This document shows positions 1 through 9,325 of a stretch of 64,000 nucleotides of DNA, piece after piece. The stretch is taken from contig CAAGQC010000087.1 of the NCBI GenBank assembly GCA_900771995.1, positions 14,975-78,974 of the forward strand, written 5' to 3'. Each line of letters opens with the position of its first letter. Position 1 is the first letter of the stretch. A program made the translations under genes and the position numbers. Source of the DNA: Lachnospiraceae bacterium (lineage in GTDB: Bacteria; Bacillota; Clostridia; Lachnospirales; Lachnospiraceae). A model generated the notes under the pieces. It ran no database searches. It saw only the letters and a program-made list of their open reading frames with translations, and had not been told where the DNA came from.

Positions 1-1593
1 ATCCACAAAACGTCTGATATTGGTCAGGACCTTTTCGTCGATCCAGTTCTCCGCACCGCTGAATGCAGTGTACGCATCCCCGACATTAATGATGACCTTG
101 ATTTCCTCAGGAATACCGTTTTTGACATCCTCAAAGGAAATGAACTCGACCTCAAAAGGCATTCCGCTTAAGCATTCCAGTACTCCCTCTGCGGAATAGG
201 TTTCCCGGTGCCAGATCGCATGATGTACCTGATTGGACATCCATCTTCTCTGACTGCCCCAGCAGTTCAGGATCGCCACCTTGAAGGGTGCCACATAGGA
301 AGCGGTCCCCTGCATATTTTCATGGATCTCCCGGAATTGTGTCACCACATTCTGGATTTCCTCAATGAAACCTGGCCAATTACTTGCCAGCTTCAGATAA
401 CCGCCATATCCGATCCTGTCCAGAGGAGATCTGAGTAATGCACGTCTTGCTTTACGCCAGTTATCCCTTGCCTCTCCGATCGGGTCACCGCCCTCGCAGA
501 ACACATCCGGGAAAAAGTAAGGCAGCAGCCGTCCTTCGGTATAATCCACTCCCTTGATATCAGAGATCATGCGGAGTGTCACACCGCTTCCGACAGAACC
601 TACCACTGCATCCAGTCCGATGCCTGCGAAATATTTACCGTAGGGCTCTGTTCCGATCCAATGATCTCCTAGGAACATCATCGCTTCCTTGCCATAAGAA
701 TGTACAATGTCTACCAGCTCCTTCGCCAGCGCACATACCTCGATCTGCTGGAACTCTATGAAATCCAGGAACTGTCTGCTGGGAACGCGGAACATGCTGT
801 TGTGATATCCCTGATCCACAATGTACTCCGGGCGGAATTTGTAACCTGCCCATTTTTCAAACTGTTCCAGAATATAGGGACTCACACTTGCGCTGTATCC
901 GAACCACTCTACATATTTTTCCCGCTTCTTGTCATCGAAGGTCAGTGTGAACTGATGGAAAAATGTAGTGAAGCGAACCACGTCGATATGAGGATTGTCC
1001 TCACACCATTTTCTCAGCTTGTCTTTCACATACTGCCTGGTCTTGGGCTGTCTCACATCGTAAGTCAGCTGATGGGGTGTATCCTTCCAGTCATTCGTGA
1101 TGAAATTGTACATGTGCACCGGATCCCAGATCAAAAATGCCAGGAAGCTTACCGTATACTCATGATAGGGGATCGTACGGATCTCCACTTCGCCGGATGC
1201 CTCATCAAATTCCCATGCATCCGTCGGCACTACCTCACCGGTCGTTCTGTCGATCACTTCCCACCAACGCTTCGGATTGTCCAGCGTATTGACCTTAAGC
1301 TGCTCCGTATGGAAGCCTTCCATCAGACGAATGCGGAGTGTTTCCCCTCTGGCGGTGATGCGGTTGCTGATCAAGTATTCCTGCTGGATCTCCTCCGGAT
1401 GCTTCATCGCCCACTCATTATCCTTTCTCGTGGTATAATAAGTCGCATATTTCTTCACCGGCTCTGACAAAAGTGCTTCCGGCATTTCGGTTCCGTCACA
1501 GTCTCTTAAAGCATCTGCGCCCAGAAGATTTTTTAACCGTATTGTTTCGTCAATGATGTCTGCATCTGTCGGCAGTGTCAGTCTTCCTGTCAT
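1..1593 (-). CDS. lnpA: GH112 galactosyl-HexNAc (or galactosyl-rhamnose) phosphorylase, C-terminus cut by window edge
   Basis: Reversible phosphorolysis of beta-galactosides such as lacto-N-biose/galacto-N-biose, releasing galactose 1-phosphate in the cytoplasm; some family members use galactosyl-rhamnose instead, and I cannot separate these by eye. About 531 codons of an expected 720 or so are present. The protein opens MTGRLTLPTDADIIDETIRL and keeps family blocks GADALRDCDGTE, FHEYTVSF-like, RFTTFFHQFTL, RVPSRQFLDFIEFQQ and FLGDHWIG; the Asp of FLGDHWIG (residue 310) sits where the family's catalytic acid lies. The start at 1593 is preceded by GGGGAGG, and no upstream in-frame ATG is better placed. 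The gene is divergent from an AraC-type regulator and has its own near-consensus promoter, so control by that regulator is likely (inference). It suggests growth on mucin or milk glycans. Confidence 0.9.
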   Translation of the reverse strand, partial: MTGRLTLPTDADIIDETIRLKNLLGADALRDCDGTEMPEALLSEPVKKYATYYTTRKDNEWAMKHPEEIQQEYLISNRITARGETLRIRLMEGFHTEQLKVNTLDNPKRWWEVIDRTTGEVVPTDAWEFDEASGEVEIRTIPYHEYTVSFLAFLIWDPVHMYNFITNDWKDTPHQLTYDVRQPKTRQYVKDKLRKWCEDNPHIDVVRFTTFFHQFTLTFDDKKREKYVEWFGYSASVSPYILEQFEKWAGYKFRPEYIVDQGYHNSMFRVPSRQFLDFIEFQQIEVCALAKELVDIVHSYGKEAMMFLGDHWIGTEPYGKYFAGIGLDAVVGSVGSGVTLRMISDIKGVDYTEGRLLPYFFPDVFCEGGDPIGEARDNWRKARRALLRSPLDRIGYGGYLKLASNWPGFIEEIQNVVTQFREIHENMQGTASYVAPFKVAILNCWGSQRRWMSNQVHHAIWHRETYSAEGVLECLSGMPFEVEFISFEDVKNGIPEEIKVIINVGDAYTAFSGAENWIDEKVLTNIRRFVD

Positions 1594-1644
1594 CGCATGG
1601 TTTCCTCCCCATCGCTTTTGTACTATCTTGCAGTTGATGATTAA

Positions 1645-1673
1645 AGTATATCGGCTTCCGGACCTGATATCAA
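1645..1673 (-). promoter_or_regulatory. Sigma-A promoter of the GH112 gene
   Basis: On the minus strand TTGATA (1668-1673) and TATACT (1645-1650) are separated by exactly 17 bases, about 50 bases upstream of the GH112 start codon. The rest of the 309-base divergent region (1594-1902) is AT-rich; I see no clear operator dyad in it, and the regulator's own promoter is not convincing. Confidence 0.7.
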
Positions 1674-1902
1674 TTTCTTTATTGCTTGTTTTATTATGTT
1701 TATTGCTATTTTGTTACTAAAATAGTGGATTTTTTAAAATGATTATGTATAATATGCTTATCACGATCGTACATATTTTTATTTTTTCGTCTTTTTTACG
1801 AATGTTTTTGTGAAATGTTGTTCTTTTTATATATTTAATATAAAAAATGCGATAGATTTGAAAAAGTGCACAATAAAAATAAGATAAAGAAGGTATCTAT
1901 TT

Positions 1903-2745
1903 ATGAGTAATGAATTTATCAATATCGGATCGGCAAACAGTTCCCCGGAACATTTCCAACTTCGTTATATCTCCATCTCCAAATACGAAGGTGACTGGCA
2001 GTCCCTTCCGCATACCCACCACTTTTCAGAACTGTTCTATGTCCTGCGGGGTGAGGGAGCCTTCTATATAGAGAATGAAAAGGTGCCTGTGAAGACGGAC
2101 GATCTGGTCATCATCAACCCCTATGTAGAGCACACGGAAAAAACACTTCCCAACGATCCCATGGAATATATCGTATTCGGTGTGGACGGACTTGCATTTT
2201 CTTTTTCCGGTGCAGGGCAGGACAATCCGAAGGGTTACAGCTTCTACAGCTACGGCTCTGATAAAAAACAGTTCATCAACTTCGCCCAACTGATGATGCA
2301 GGAATTCCGTGACAAGCTTCCCGGCTTTGAACAGGTATGTCACGGACTGCTCCAGGTGCTCCTGGTATATATTTCCCGGAAGCAGAACCTGTCCGTCATC
2401 TCCGACTCCTCCTTCCAATTATCCAAGGAATGTGCTCTGGCGAAGCGGTATATCGACTCCAATTATTCCCAGAACATTACTTTGGATTCCCTGGCGGATA
2501 TCACGCATATCAACAAATTCTATCTGGCACACTCCTTTACCGAATGTGTCGGGCAGTCTCCGATCAATTACCTGACAGACCGGAGGCTGGAAGCCTGCAA
2601 GGAGCTTCTGGTATCCTCCAATCTGTCGGTAGCACAGGTAGCCACCAGTGTCGGTTTTTCTTCGCAGTCTTATTTCTCGCAGATCTTCCGCAAAAAGACC
2701 GGCATGACGCCGCGCCAGTACCGGAGCCGGTATGCCAGAAAATAA
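1903..2745 (+). CDS. AraC/XylS-family transcriptional regulator with cupin sensor domain
   Basis: A 280-residue one-component regulator. Residues about 20-100 form a cupin-like sugar-sensing domain (PHTHHFSELFYVLRGEGAFY, then NPYVEHTE). Residues about 180-280 carry the two helix-turn-helix units of the AraC family, ending in the typical VGFSSQSYFSQIFRKKTGMTPRQYR block. The ATG follows AAGAAGG at a normal spacing. It is transcribed divergently from the GH112 phosphorylase, so the simplest reading is a ligand-responsive activator of that gene; the ligand is not visible from sequence. A strong hairpin terminator follows the stop codon. Confidence 0.88.
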   Translation: MSNEFINIGSANSSPEHFQLRYISISKYEGDWQSLPHTHHFSELFYVLRGEGAFYIENEKVPVKTDDLVIINPYVEHTEKTLPNDPMEYIVFGVDGLAFSFSGAGQDNPKGYSFYSYGSDKKQFINFAQLMMQEFRDKLPGFEQVCHGLLQVLLVYISRKQNLSVISDSSFQLSKECALAKRYIDSNYSQNITLDSLADITHINKFYLAHSFTECVGQSPINYLTDRRLEACKELLVSSNLSVAQVATSVGFSSQSYFSQIFRKKTGMTPRQYRSRYARK

Positions 2746-2758
2746 TGTGTACACTTAT

Positions 2759-2802
2759 AAAAGACCTCACGGACGGCACACCTGCCGCCTGTGAGGTCTT
2801 TT
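2759..2802. terminator. Bidirectional rho-independent terminator
   Basis: AAAAGACCTCAC (2759-2770) pairs perfectly with GTGAGGTCTTTT (2791-2802), giving a T-run on either strand. It separates the convergent AraC gene and the membrane-protein gene that ends at 2822. Confidence 0.88.
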
Positions 2803-2821
2803 ATAATGGACATTTATTCAC

Positions 2822-3946
2822 TTATTTGATCCATCCCCAGCATAATCCCAGATATTCCACCAGAAAATACATGCCCCGCAGCCATACCAGAATGGCACAG
2901 CCATAGAACATCCAGGCACTGTTTTTCTCCCTGTCCATGATTTTCCCCGTCATGGACAAAATGGCGCAGATCAGCAATATCATCGTTCCGAAGGCCGCCC
3001 GGTCCGGATAGTGCGGGGACAGGATCATGGCTCCCCAGGACAGCAATGCCCCGAATAACAGCAATGCCGTGTCACGACCCAGTTTTTCTTTCAGTATTCC
3101 CTTGCAGACAATCAGCGCAAACACTGTCAGAAGCACTGTGGGGAACAGATACTCCATCACGCCCTTGGCTTCCCCGTAACAGCGCAGATATAGTCTCCAC
3201 AGCAGACCGTAGGCCTCTTCTCCCGTCTCCACGCTGCGGACAGAATTGCCCGGTGCCACGATCATGAGAATACTTCCCGCCAGACAGCTGATATTGCCCA
3301 GATACATCCATACCGGCACCTTTTTGTGCTCTCGGTGTCTTAACAGGATCACCAGCAGGCTTAAGATCCATACCGCAGGCCCCATATTCTCGTTGCTCCA
3401 GCCCGCGATCAGTCCTAGCGGAAGGATCCAGATGACGATGCCCGGCAGATTTTTTCCCTCATGTCTCTCATAGCACAGATAACAGAATAAAAACAGCAGA
3501 AGAAAGCCGGTCATATACAGATAGTTGGCAGCTCCGGCCTCCCAGAACATGCTCATTTTCCAGTTGGCATTCAGGCCCAGAAGCATCCCCGTGGCCGCAA
3601 ACCAGTAAGGAAGTGTCCGTCTGTCTGCCACCTCACAGATCAGCCATCCCAGCAGCAGTGTCATGCCTGTATTCAGGAGATCCGCCCAACGTTCTCCGGT
3701 CAGTAAGATCAGCTGCAACAGGCCGTGGGCCATGCTTCTGCCGCCCCAGTTAAAATAATGCCAGATCTGGGCGTGGATAATATCACTGAGATTCCGAATC
3801 GGCGTATCCGCGTACAATACGGTGGAATACCACTCATCATCCATCATAAAATCGATCTCATAATTGACGCGCCAGACGATCAGTGCCGTAGCTGCAAGCA
3901 ACACCAGACTGACCCAGTGAATTATTTTTTTCTGCTTTTCCTGCAT
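2822..3946 (-). CDS. Polytopic membrane protein, DUF6056-like
   Basis: A 374-residue protein that is mostly hydrophobic helices (roughly 9-10 membrane segments), with an early acidic loop DFMMDDEWYS and a later NANWKMSMFWEAGAANY stretch. These resemble the DUF6056 group of uncharacterised integral membrane proteins, which look distantly like GT-C glycosyltransferases; no activity is assigned. I place the start at 3946 because GGAG lies 6-7 bases upstream; an ATG 12 bases earlier has AGGA too close to it. It is the last gene of the dapF-dapL group, 37 bases after dapL, and ends at the bidirectional terminator. Membership in lysine metabolism is not implied. Confidence 0.72.
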   Translation of the reverse strand: MQEKQKKIIHWVSLVLLAATALIVWRVNYEIDFMMDDEWYSTVLYADTPIRNLSDIIHAQIWHYFNWGGRSMAHGLLQLILLTGERWADLLNTGMTLLLGWLICEVADRRTLPYWFAATGMLLGLNANWKMSMFWEAGAANYLYMTGFLLLFLFCYLCYERHEGKNLPGIVIWILPLGLIAGWSNENMGPAVWILSLLVILLRHREHKKVPVWMYLGNISCLAGSILMIVAPGNSVRSVETGEEAYGLLWRLYLRCYGEAKGVMEYLFPTVLLTVFALIVCKGILKEKLGRDTALLLFGALLSWGAMILSPHYPDRAAFGTMILLICAILSMTGKIMDREKNSAWMFYGCAILVWLRGMYFLVEYLGLCWGWIK

Positions 3947-3983
3947 AATCTGCTCCATTCCTTTTATGGCAAAGAACGGCTGC

Positions 3984-5204
3984 CTATAACTGGATCTTCT
4001 TCAGACGATCCACTGCCTCCACGGTATTCTCGTAGCTTCCGAAAGCCGTCAGACGGAAGTAGTGCTCTCCGCTGGGTCCGAAGCCGGATCCGGGGGTGCC
4101 CACCACGTTGACATTTTCCAGCAGATAATCGAAAAACTCCCAGCTGGTCATGCCATTCGGCGCTTTCAGCCAGATGTAGGGAGCATTCACACCGCCGGAT
4201 ACCGTGAAGCCTGCTTCCTGCAAGCCCTTCAGGATATACTGTGCGTTGTTCATGTAATAAGCAACCTGCTCCTTCAGCTGTGCCTTACCTGCCGCAGAGT
4301 ATACAGCCTCACCGGCACGCTGTACGATATAGGGTGCTCCGTTGTATTTGGTGCCGTGTCTTCTTGCCCACAGTGCATGAAGGCTCACATCCCCGCTCTT
4401 TAAATCCTTGGGGATCACGGTAAAGCCCAGACGCACTCCGGTAAAGCCGGCATTCTTGGAGAAGGAACGGAACTCGATGGCACAGGTTCTGGCTCCTTCG
4501 CATTCATAGATACTGTGAGGCACATCCGGCTCGGAAATATATGCTTCGTAAGCTGCATCATAGAGAATGACAGCGCCTACCTTATTGGCATAGTCCACCC
4601 ACTCCTGCAGCTGTGCCTTGGTAATGGTGGCACCGGTAGGGTTGTTGGGGAAGCATAAATAGATCAGATCCGGGGTCTCCTTCGGCAGTTCCGGTGCAAA
4701 ACCGTTCTCTGCCAGACAGGGCATATAGATCACATCACTCCAGGTCTCAGACTTCGGATCGTAGGTGCCGGTTCTGCCCGCCATAACGTTAGAGTCCACG
4801 TATACGGGATAAACAGGATCACATACCGCGATCTTGTTGTCCAGGCTGAAGATCTCCTGAATATTGCCGCAGTCACATTTTGCTCCATCCGATACAAAGA
4901 TCTCGTCCGGTGCAATGTCACAGCCTCTTGCCTTATAATCGTTCTCCGCAATGGCATTGCGCAGGAACTCGTAACCAAGGTCGGGAGCGTAACCATGAAA
5001 AGTCTCCGCTTTTCCCATCTCATCCACCGCACCGTGCAGCGCATCAATGATGGCCGGAGCCAAAGGCTGTGTCACGTCACCGATGCCCAGACGGATGATC
5101 TTCTTGTCCGGGTGTGCTGCGGAATATGCGCTTACCTTTTTACCGATGGTGGAAAATAAATAGCTTCCGGGAAGTTTTAAATAGTTGTCGTTTACTTTAA
5201 ACAT
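3984..5204 (-). CDS. dapL: LL-diaminopimelate aminotransferase
   Basis: PLP-dependent class I/II aminotransferase that converts tetrahydrodipicolinate to LL-diaminopimelate in one step, bypassing the succinylase/acetylase routes of lysine and peptidoglycan synthesis. At 406 residues it matches the family. Diagnostic blocks are the N-terminus [62 protein letters not shown] and [14 protein letters not shown], the last containing the PLP-binding lysine. The ATG follows GAGGAG. It lies directly downstream of dapF, the next enzyme of the pathway, so the two probably form one transcript. Confidence 0.96.
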   Translation of the reverse strand: MFKVNDNYLKLPGSYLFSTIGKKVSAYSAAHPDKKIIRLGIGDVTQPLAPAIIDALHGAVDEMGKAETFHGYAPDLGYEFLRNAIAENDYKARGCDIAPDEIFVSDGAKCDCGNIQEIFSLDNKIAVCDPVYPVYVDSNVMAGRTGTYDPKSETWSDVIYMPCLAENGFAPELPKETPDLIYLCFPNNPTGATITKAQLQEWVDYANKVGAVILYDAAYEAYISEPDVPHSIYECEGARTCAIEFRSFSKNAGFTGVRLGFTVIPKDLKSGDVSLHALWARRHGTKYNGAPYIVQRAGEAVYSAAGKAQLKEQVAYYMNNAQYILKGLQEAGFTVSGGVNAPYIWLKAPNGMTSWEFFDYLLENVNVVGTPGSGFGPSGEHYFRLTAFGSYENTVEAVDRLKKIQL

Positions 5205-5275
5205 AGTTCGTTCTCCTCTCTATTATCCCTGGTGCAGTATTGCTGTCACCTTGCTGTCGTTTATTAAGTCGAAGG

Positions 5276-6163
5276 TCAGACGGAGTACGGGTCCACTTCA
5301 CCTTCAAATACGATCTTCGCGGGGCCGGTCATGTAGACCAGATTCTCCTCACGGTCCCATTTGATGTGCAGTTCACCGCCTAATAGTTTAACAGTTATTT
5401 CCTCGTCCGTCAAACCATTTAGCACACAGGCCACCGCCGTTGCGCAGCATCCGGTACCACAGGCCAGGGTCTCCCCGGTGCCTCTCTCCCAGACACGCAT
5501 AAACACATTCTTCCGATCCAGGATCTCTACGAATTCTGTGTTGGTCCGGTTCGGGAAACAGGAATGATGCTCGAACTTCGGGCCGATCTTCTCGATATTG
5601 AGATCTTTCACACCCTCCATAAATACGATGGCATGGGGATTCCCCATAGAGACACAGGTCATCCGGTATTCCGTGCCCTCCACCGTGATGGGAGCATTAA
5701 CTACTGCCGGTCCGTTTGCCGTCTCCTGTGTGGCTTCTGCCGTTACCGGCACCTCTGCCGGGGCGAGGATCGGATTACCCATATTCACCTGTACCATTGT
5801 CACCTGTCCTCTGTCGGTGGCGGTTCTTCCCTCCACGGTGAGTTTCAGGTATTTTGTCTTCCCGGCACTGACGATGGTGATATCCTCCTTGTCCGTCAGT
5901 CCCTTGTCGTAGACATATTTTGCCACACAGCGGATACCGTTGCCGCACATCTCCGAGCGGCTGCCGTCCGCGTTGTACATTTCCATCTCAAAATCCGCTT
6001 CCTCCGCAGGGTTGATGAAGATCACACCGTCACCGCCGATCCCGAAATGTCTGTCACTTAATTTTCTTACGATCTCCGGCTTCTCCTGTGGAGAAAGCTT
6101 CTCCGTAAAGCCATTGACATATACATAATCATTGCCACAGCCCTGCATTTTTGTAAATTTCAT
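5276..6163 (-). CDS. dapF: Diaminopimelate epimerase
   Basis: Cofactor-independent epimerase turning LL- into meso-diaminopimelate for lysine and cell-wall synthesis. The start at 6163 gives MKFTKMQGCGNDYVYV, the canonical N-terminus, with AGGAGG 11 bases upstream; a longer reading frame to 6244 adds 27 non-homologous residues and was rejected. The two catalytic cysteines are visible in MCGNGIRCVAKY (Cys73) and LACGTGCCATAVA. At 295 residues it is about 15-20 longer than usual, from a Thr/Ala-rich insertion between the two half-domains (VTAEATQETANGP). It sits between the ANTAR regulator and dapL. Confidence 0.96.
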   Translation of the reverse strand: MKFTKMQGCGNDYVYVNGFTEKLSPQEKPEIVRKLSDRHFGIGGDGVIFINPAEEADFEMEMYNADGSRSEMCGNGIRCVAKYVYDKGLTDKEDITIVSAGKTKYLKLTVEGRTATDRGQVTMVQVNMGNPILAPAEVPVTAEATQETANGPAVVNAPITVEGTEYRMTCVSMGNPHAIVFMEGVKDLNIEKIGPKFEHHSCFPNRTNTEFVEILDRKNVFMRVWERGTGETLACGTGCCATAVACVLNGLTDEEITVKLLGGELHIKWDREENLVYMTGPAKIVFEGEVDPYSV

Positions 6164-6246
6164 GTATTGCTGTTCCTCCTGTTGTTCTCTTTCACTCACA
6201 TTACCTGTAGCTCCCGGATCACTGTAATCCTTCCGGGCCGCCATGC

Positions 6247-6795
6247 CTACTCCGTCATCATGGACAGCACCATCTGTGCCGTCTCCACCAGATTGGTTCC
6301 ACTGTCCATACTGGTCTTCTGAAGATAGCGGTGGGCTTCTTCTTCCGTCATATGATTTCTTGCCATCAGTAATTCCTTGGCATCCTTGATCGCTTTTTCA
6401 TCCGCTGCATTTCGTACCTTCGGCTGCATGCGGCGTTTTCTTCTGCGCCGCTCCACGCCTTCCGCCATCAGATTCACGGTGTTGATCAGATCCTGCACCT
6501 TCAACGGCATGGAGAGACATACGATGCCATTGCCGTAACATTCGCTGATCAGATTCTGGGATGCCATCAACAGCATCTCGAAGCCCTCCGGCAGATCTTC
6601 CTGCAGTTCTGTATATATCATGTCTGCCAGCTTGTAACTGCAGATCACGATACCGTCGTTCAGACCGTCCGCCTGACTGATGGCCTGGGTGCCTGTGGTA
6701 CAGATACCCGTGACCTGAAAGCCACTGCGCACCAGAATATTCTTGACGCCCTTGGCTTCCTCCAGCTTCGGCAGCACGACAATAATGTTCGTCAT
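6247..6795 (-). CDS. ANTAR-domain response regulator
   Basis: A 182-residue protein. Residues 1-120 look like a degenerate receiver domain (MTNIIVVLPKLEEAKGVKNI) in which the usual phosphoacceptor aspartate signature is not evident. Residues about 125-182 match the ANTAR RNA-binding three-helix module, ending AKELLMARNHMTEEEAHRYL and QMVLSMMTE. ANTAR proteins act as antiterminators on twin-hairpin leaders. The start has an excellent AAAGGAGGTG site. It lies 57 bases downstream of glnA, an arrangement common in clostridia, so a role in nitrogen-responsive readthrough is likely (inference). Confidence 0.88.
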   Translation of the reverse strand: MTNIIVVLPKLEEAKGVKNILVRSGFQVTGICTTGTQAISQADGLNDGIVICSYKLADMIYTELQEDLPEGFEMLLMASQNLISECYGNGIVCLSMPLKVQDLINTVNLMAEGVERRRRKRRMQPKVRNAADEKAIKDAKELLMARNHMTEEEAHRYLQKTSMDSGTNLVETAQMVLSMMTE

Positions 6796-6852
6796 CGGCC
6801 CACCTCCTTTCTTCTGTCTTTTTTATATCATCCTACAAAAGAAAGGACTCTT

Positions 6853-8187
6853 TTAATACTTATACAGATACTCCTGAATCTCCCATTCGGATACCTGGGA
6901 ACGATACTCATGCCACTCTTTCCGCTTGGCATCAATGTATTTTCCGGCAATATGCTCTCCCAATACCTCCTGAATGAAGGTATCTTTTTCCAGTTCCTCC
7001 ACAGCTTCCAGCAGTGTGCCGGGCAGCTGGTCGATGTGTAATTCCTTTCGCTCTTCCTCCGTCAGGGCAAAAATGTTGGCATTGATGCTCTCAGGAGGCT
7101 CTATTTTCTCCCGGATGCCCTGTAATCCTGCACTCAGGCAGACTGCCAGTGTCAGATACGGGTTCGCTGCGGAATCAGGGCTGCGCAGTTCGATACGGGT
7201 ACCCTCTCCGTCTGAGGTGGCCGGAATACGGATCAGGGGACTGCGGTTCGTCGTGCTCCATGCAATGTAGACCGGTGCCTCGAAACCGGGTACCAGGCGC
7301 TTATAAGAATTCACCAGCGGATTCGTAATGGCTGCCATTCCTTTGATATGCTTCATGATACCACCGATGAAATAATAGGCTTCCTTGCTCAGACCGTTGG
7401 GGTCGGAAGCATCCTGAAAAATATTTTTCCCGTCCTTCTGTAAGGACATATTGATGTGCATGCCCGAACCGTTGACGCCGAACTTGGGCTTCGGCATAAA
7501 GGTAGCGTGCAGTCCGTGACGTCTGGCTATGGTGCGCACGGCCATCTTGAAGGTCATGATGTTGTCTGCGGTATGTAATGCCTCATCGTATTTGAAATCG
7601 ATCTCATGCTGGGCCGGAGCCATCTCGTGATGGGAGGCCTCAATGACAAAGCCCATATCCTCCAGATTCATGACGATGTCACGACGGGCATTTTCCCCGA
7701 AATCCAGCGGGCCAATGTCGAAATAGCCGGCCTGCTCATGGGTATTGGTGGTGGGCATGGTATTTTCATCCGTGTTGAACAGGAAAAATTCACATTCGGG
7801 ACCTACCTCAAAAGTATATCCCATGTCCTCCGCCTGCTGTACAGCACACTTCAGCACATAACGGGGATCTCCCTCAAAGGCCTGTCCGTTGGGACGGTAC
7901 ACGTCGCAGATCATACGGGCCACCTTACCCTGCTGGGGTCTCCAGGGGAAGATCTCCAGCGTGGACAGATCCGGATACAGATACATGTCGGATTCCTCGA
8001 TCCGGGCAAACCCATCGATAGCCGAACCGTCAAACATACATTTATTACTCAATACCCGGTCCAGCTGGCTGGCTGTCACCGCGATATTTTTCAGATTGCC
8101 GAACAGATCCGTGAACTGCAGACGGATAAATTCCACATCCTCTTCTTCCACAAGACGGATGATATCTTCCTTGGTATAATTGTTCAT
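6853..8187 (-). CDS. glnA: Glutamine synthetase, type I-alpha
   Basis: ATP-dependent condensation of glutamate and ammonia, the main cytoplasmic ammonia-assimilation step. The 444 residues match the Gram-positive GSI-alpha length. Visible blocks are FTDLFGNLKNIAV, FDGSAIDGFARIEESDMYL, GPECEFFLF (metal-binding glutamates), NGSGMHINMSL and VPGFEAPVYIAWSTTNRSPL. The segment matching the adenylylation loop reads EPPESINANIFALTEEER with no tyrosine, as expected for the alpha class, which is controlled by feedback and GlnR-type partners. I start at 8187 (MNNYTKEDI) after GAGGG; an upstream GTG adds 14 non-homologous residues. A sigma-A promoter lies at 8264-8293. Confidence 0.97.
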   Translation of the reverse strand: MNNYTKEDIIRLVEEEDVEFIRLQFTDLFGNLKNIAVTASQLDRVLSNKCMFDGSAIDGFARIEESDMYLYPDLSTLEIFPWRPQQGKVARMICDVYRPNGQAFEGDPRYVLKCAVQQAEDMGYTFEVGPECEFFLFNTDENTMPTTNTHEQAGYFDIGPLDFGENARRDIVMNLEDMGFVIEASHHEMAPAQHEIDFKYDEALHTADNIMTFKMAVRTIARRHGLHATFMPKPKFGVNGSGMHINMSLQKDGKNIFQDASDPNGLSKEAYYFIGGIMKHIKGMAAITNPLVNSYKRLVPGFEAPVYIAWSTTNRSPLIRIPATSDGEGTRIELRSPDSAANPYLTLAVCLSAGLQGIREKIEPPESINANIFALTEEERKELHIDQLPGTLLEAVEELEKDTFIQEVLGEHIAGKYIDAKRKEWHEYRSQVSEWEIQEYLYKY

Positions 8188-8221
8188 CGTTACCCTCGTT
8201 TCTGCGCCGCCTGTCTGCTCC

Positions 8222-8252
8222 TTTTCCACGGGGCGGACGCATCCGTGAAAAA
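8222..8252 (-). promoter_or_regulatory. Hairpin in the glnA leader
   Basis: In the roughly 70-base leader between the glnA promoter and start codon, TTTTTCACGG and CCGTGGAAAA (minus strand) form a 10-bp stem with one G-U pair and an 11-base loop. It lacks a T-run, so it is not a terminator by itself, and its loop is not the ANTAR hexaloop type. Function unknown. Confidence 0.45.
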
Positions 8253-8263
8253 TACTTGTCTTA

Positions 8264-8293
8264 ACTATAGCAATGCCTGTTTTGTCTTGTCAA
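8264..8293 (-). promoter_or_regulatory. Sigma-A promoter of glnA
   Basis: A consensus TTGACA (minus strand, 8288-8293) and TATAGT (8264-8269) are separated by 18 bases, about 75 bases upstream of the glnA start codon. Confidence 0.7.
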
Positions 8294-8383
8294 TGCGAAG
8301 TTCTCCTCATTTGCTGTACTATGAGTACCTACCATCGCATACTATTTATAAAGATCATCCCATCATTCCAAGGAGACTTAAGA

Positions 8384-9157
8384 ATGAGTGCAAATACAAA
8401 GATCGTTGTCCTTCGCAGAAAAGAACTGCTCTATACCGGAATCTTCGCCGCGCTGGGAGTGCTGTTCGTCATATTACTGTTAATGTTATTGTTGCCGGGC
8501 AAGGATACGGATGCCTCCTCCGGGCCGCAGGATTCCCCTGACAGCACTGCTGCCACCGAAATGCCGGATAATGTGGCGGATCTGGGGCGTTCCTCGCAGT
8601 TTTCGCAGGCGGAGGATGCCTCCACGGGAGCCGTTGCCGATACCGGTGCTGTTCAGGATAGTGTTTCCTCTCCCACCGGTGCTGACCATACATATATTCC
8701 GGGAATCTACACCACAGAGCTGATCCTGGGCAGTGAGACCGTCAATGTGGAAGTCATCGTAAATGACCACGCCATCACATCCGTAAGCCTCGCCGATCCG
8801 AGTGAAACACTTACTACCATGTATCCACTGTTAGAGCCCACTATGGAATCCCTAAACGACCAACTCTGTGAGATGCAGGATCCAAGCCAGGTGACCTATT
8901 CCGCCGAGACCAGATATACTTCGCTGGTGCTGCTGGAAGCCGTGAAGGCATCCCTGGAAAAGGCAAAGCCTAAGGCTACGCCGGAAGCCACGGGTGCGCC
9001 AAAAACGACAGATATGTCGGAAGCTTCCACTGCTCCGACGGCAACTACTGCACCGGTGGCTTCCCCCGAGAATGCAACGGCCACTTCGTCGGAAACGGAT
9101 GGGAAAACCGCGGAACCTACGAAGATGCCGACAGCGGATATCAATCCGACAGCATAA
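8384..9157 (+). CDS. Membrane-anchored protein with a degenerate FMN-binding-like domain and Thr/Pro/Ala-rich tail
   Basis: A 257-residue protein. One membrane helix (about residues 17-38) follows the basic start, then a Ser/Asp/Gly-rich linker. Residues about 105-190 resemble the extracellular FMN-bind fold seen in RnfG and related proteins: GIYTTELILGSETVNVEVIV followed by VTYSAETRYTSLVLLEAVKA. The usual SGAT motif that carries covalently linked FMN is replaced by SAETRYTS, so flavin attachment is doubtful. The tail from residue 190 is a low-complexity Thr/Ala/Pro spacer. The start follows AAGGAG at 8370-8375. The domain is exported by prediction; no partner gene is adjacent. Confidence 0.6.
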   Translation: MSANTKIVVLRRKELLYTGIFAALGVLFVILLLMLLLPGKDTDASSGPQDSPDSTAATEMPDNVADLGRSSQFSQAEDASTGAVADTGAVQDSVSSPTGADHTYIPGIYTTELILGSETVNVEVIVNDHAITSVSLADPSETLTTMYPLLEPTMESLNDQLCEMQDPSQVTYSAETRYTSLVLLEAVKASLEKAKPKATPEATGAPKTTDMSEASTAPTATTAPVASPENATATSSETDGKTAEPTKMPTADINPTA

Positions 9158-9212
9158 ACACTTAGAAGCCTTGGCACACTACATACACTGTACACAAAAA
9201 TAAATGCTGACG

Positions 9213-9245
9213 CAAAAAAGGGCGCATACCTCCCGGCATGCACCC
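9213..9245 (-). terminator. Rho-independent terminator after the nucleotidyltransferase gene
   Basis: On the minus strand GGGTGCAT and ATGCGCCC form an 8-bp stem (one G-U) around a 10-base loop and are followed by six T. It ends the leftward XRE/nucleotidyltransferase transcript, about 80 bases past its stop codon. Confidence 0.7.
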
Positions 9246-9325
9246 CATTGTGCGTTTTATTGTAATATTTTGTTTGCAACACTGGGTTTATTTTATACTA
9301 TTTGCGGTGGAGATGCAAGGGAAAA

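Noticed and set aside
1858..1885. TTGAAA-N16-TAAGAT as promoter of the AraC gene
   Set aside because: The start point would fall on the Shine-Dalgarno, leaving no leader; not credible.
6164..6244. N-terminal extension of DapF
   Set aside because: The canonical DapF start and a strong SD are at 6163; the extension has no homology.
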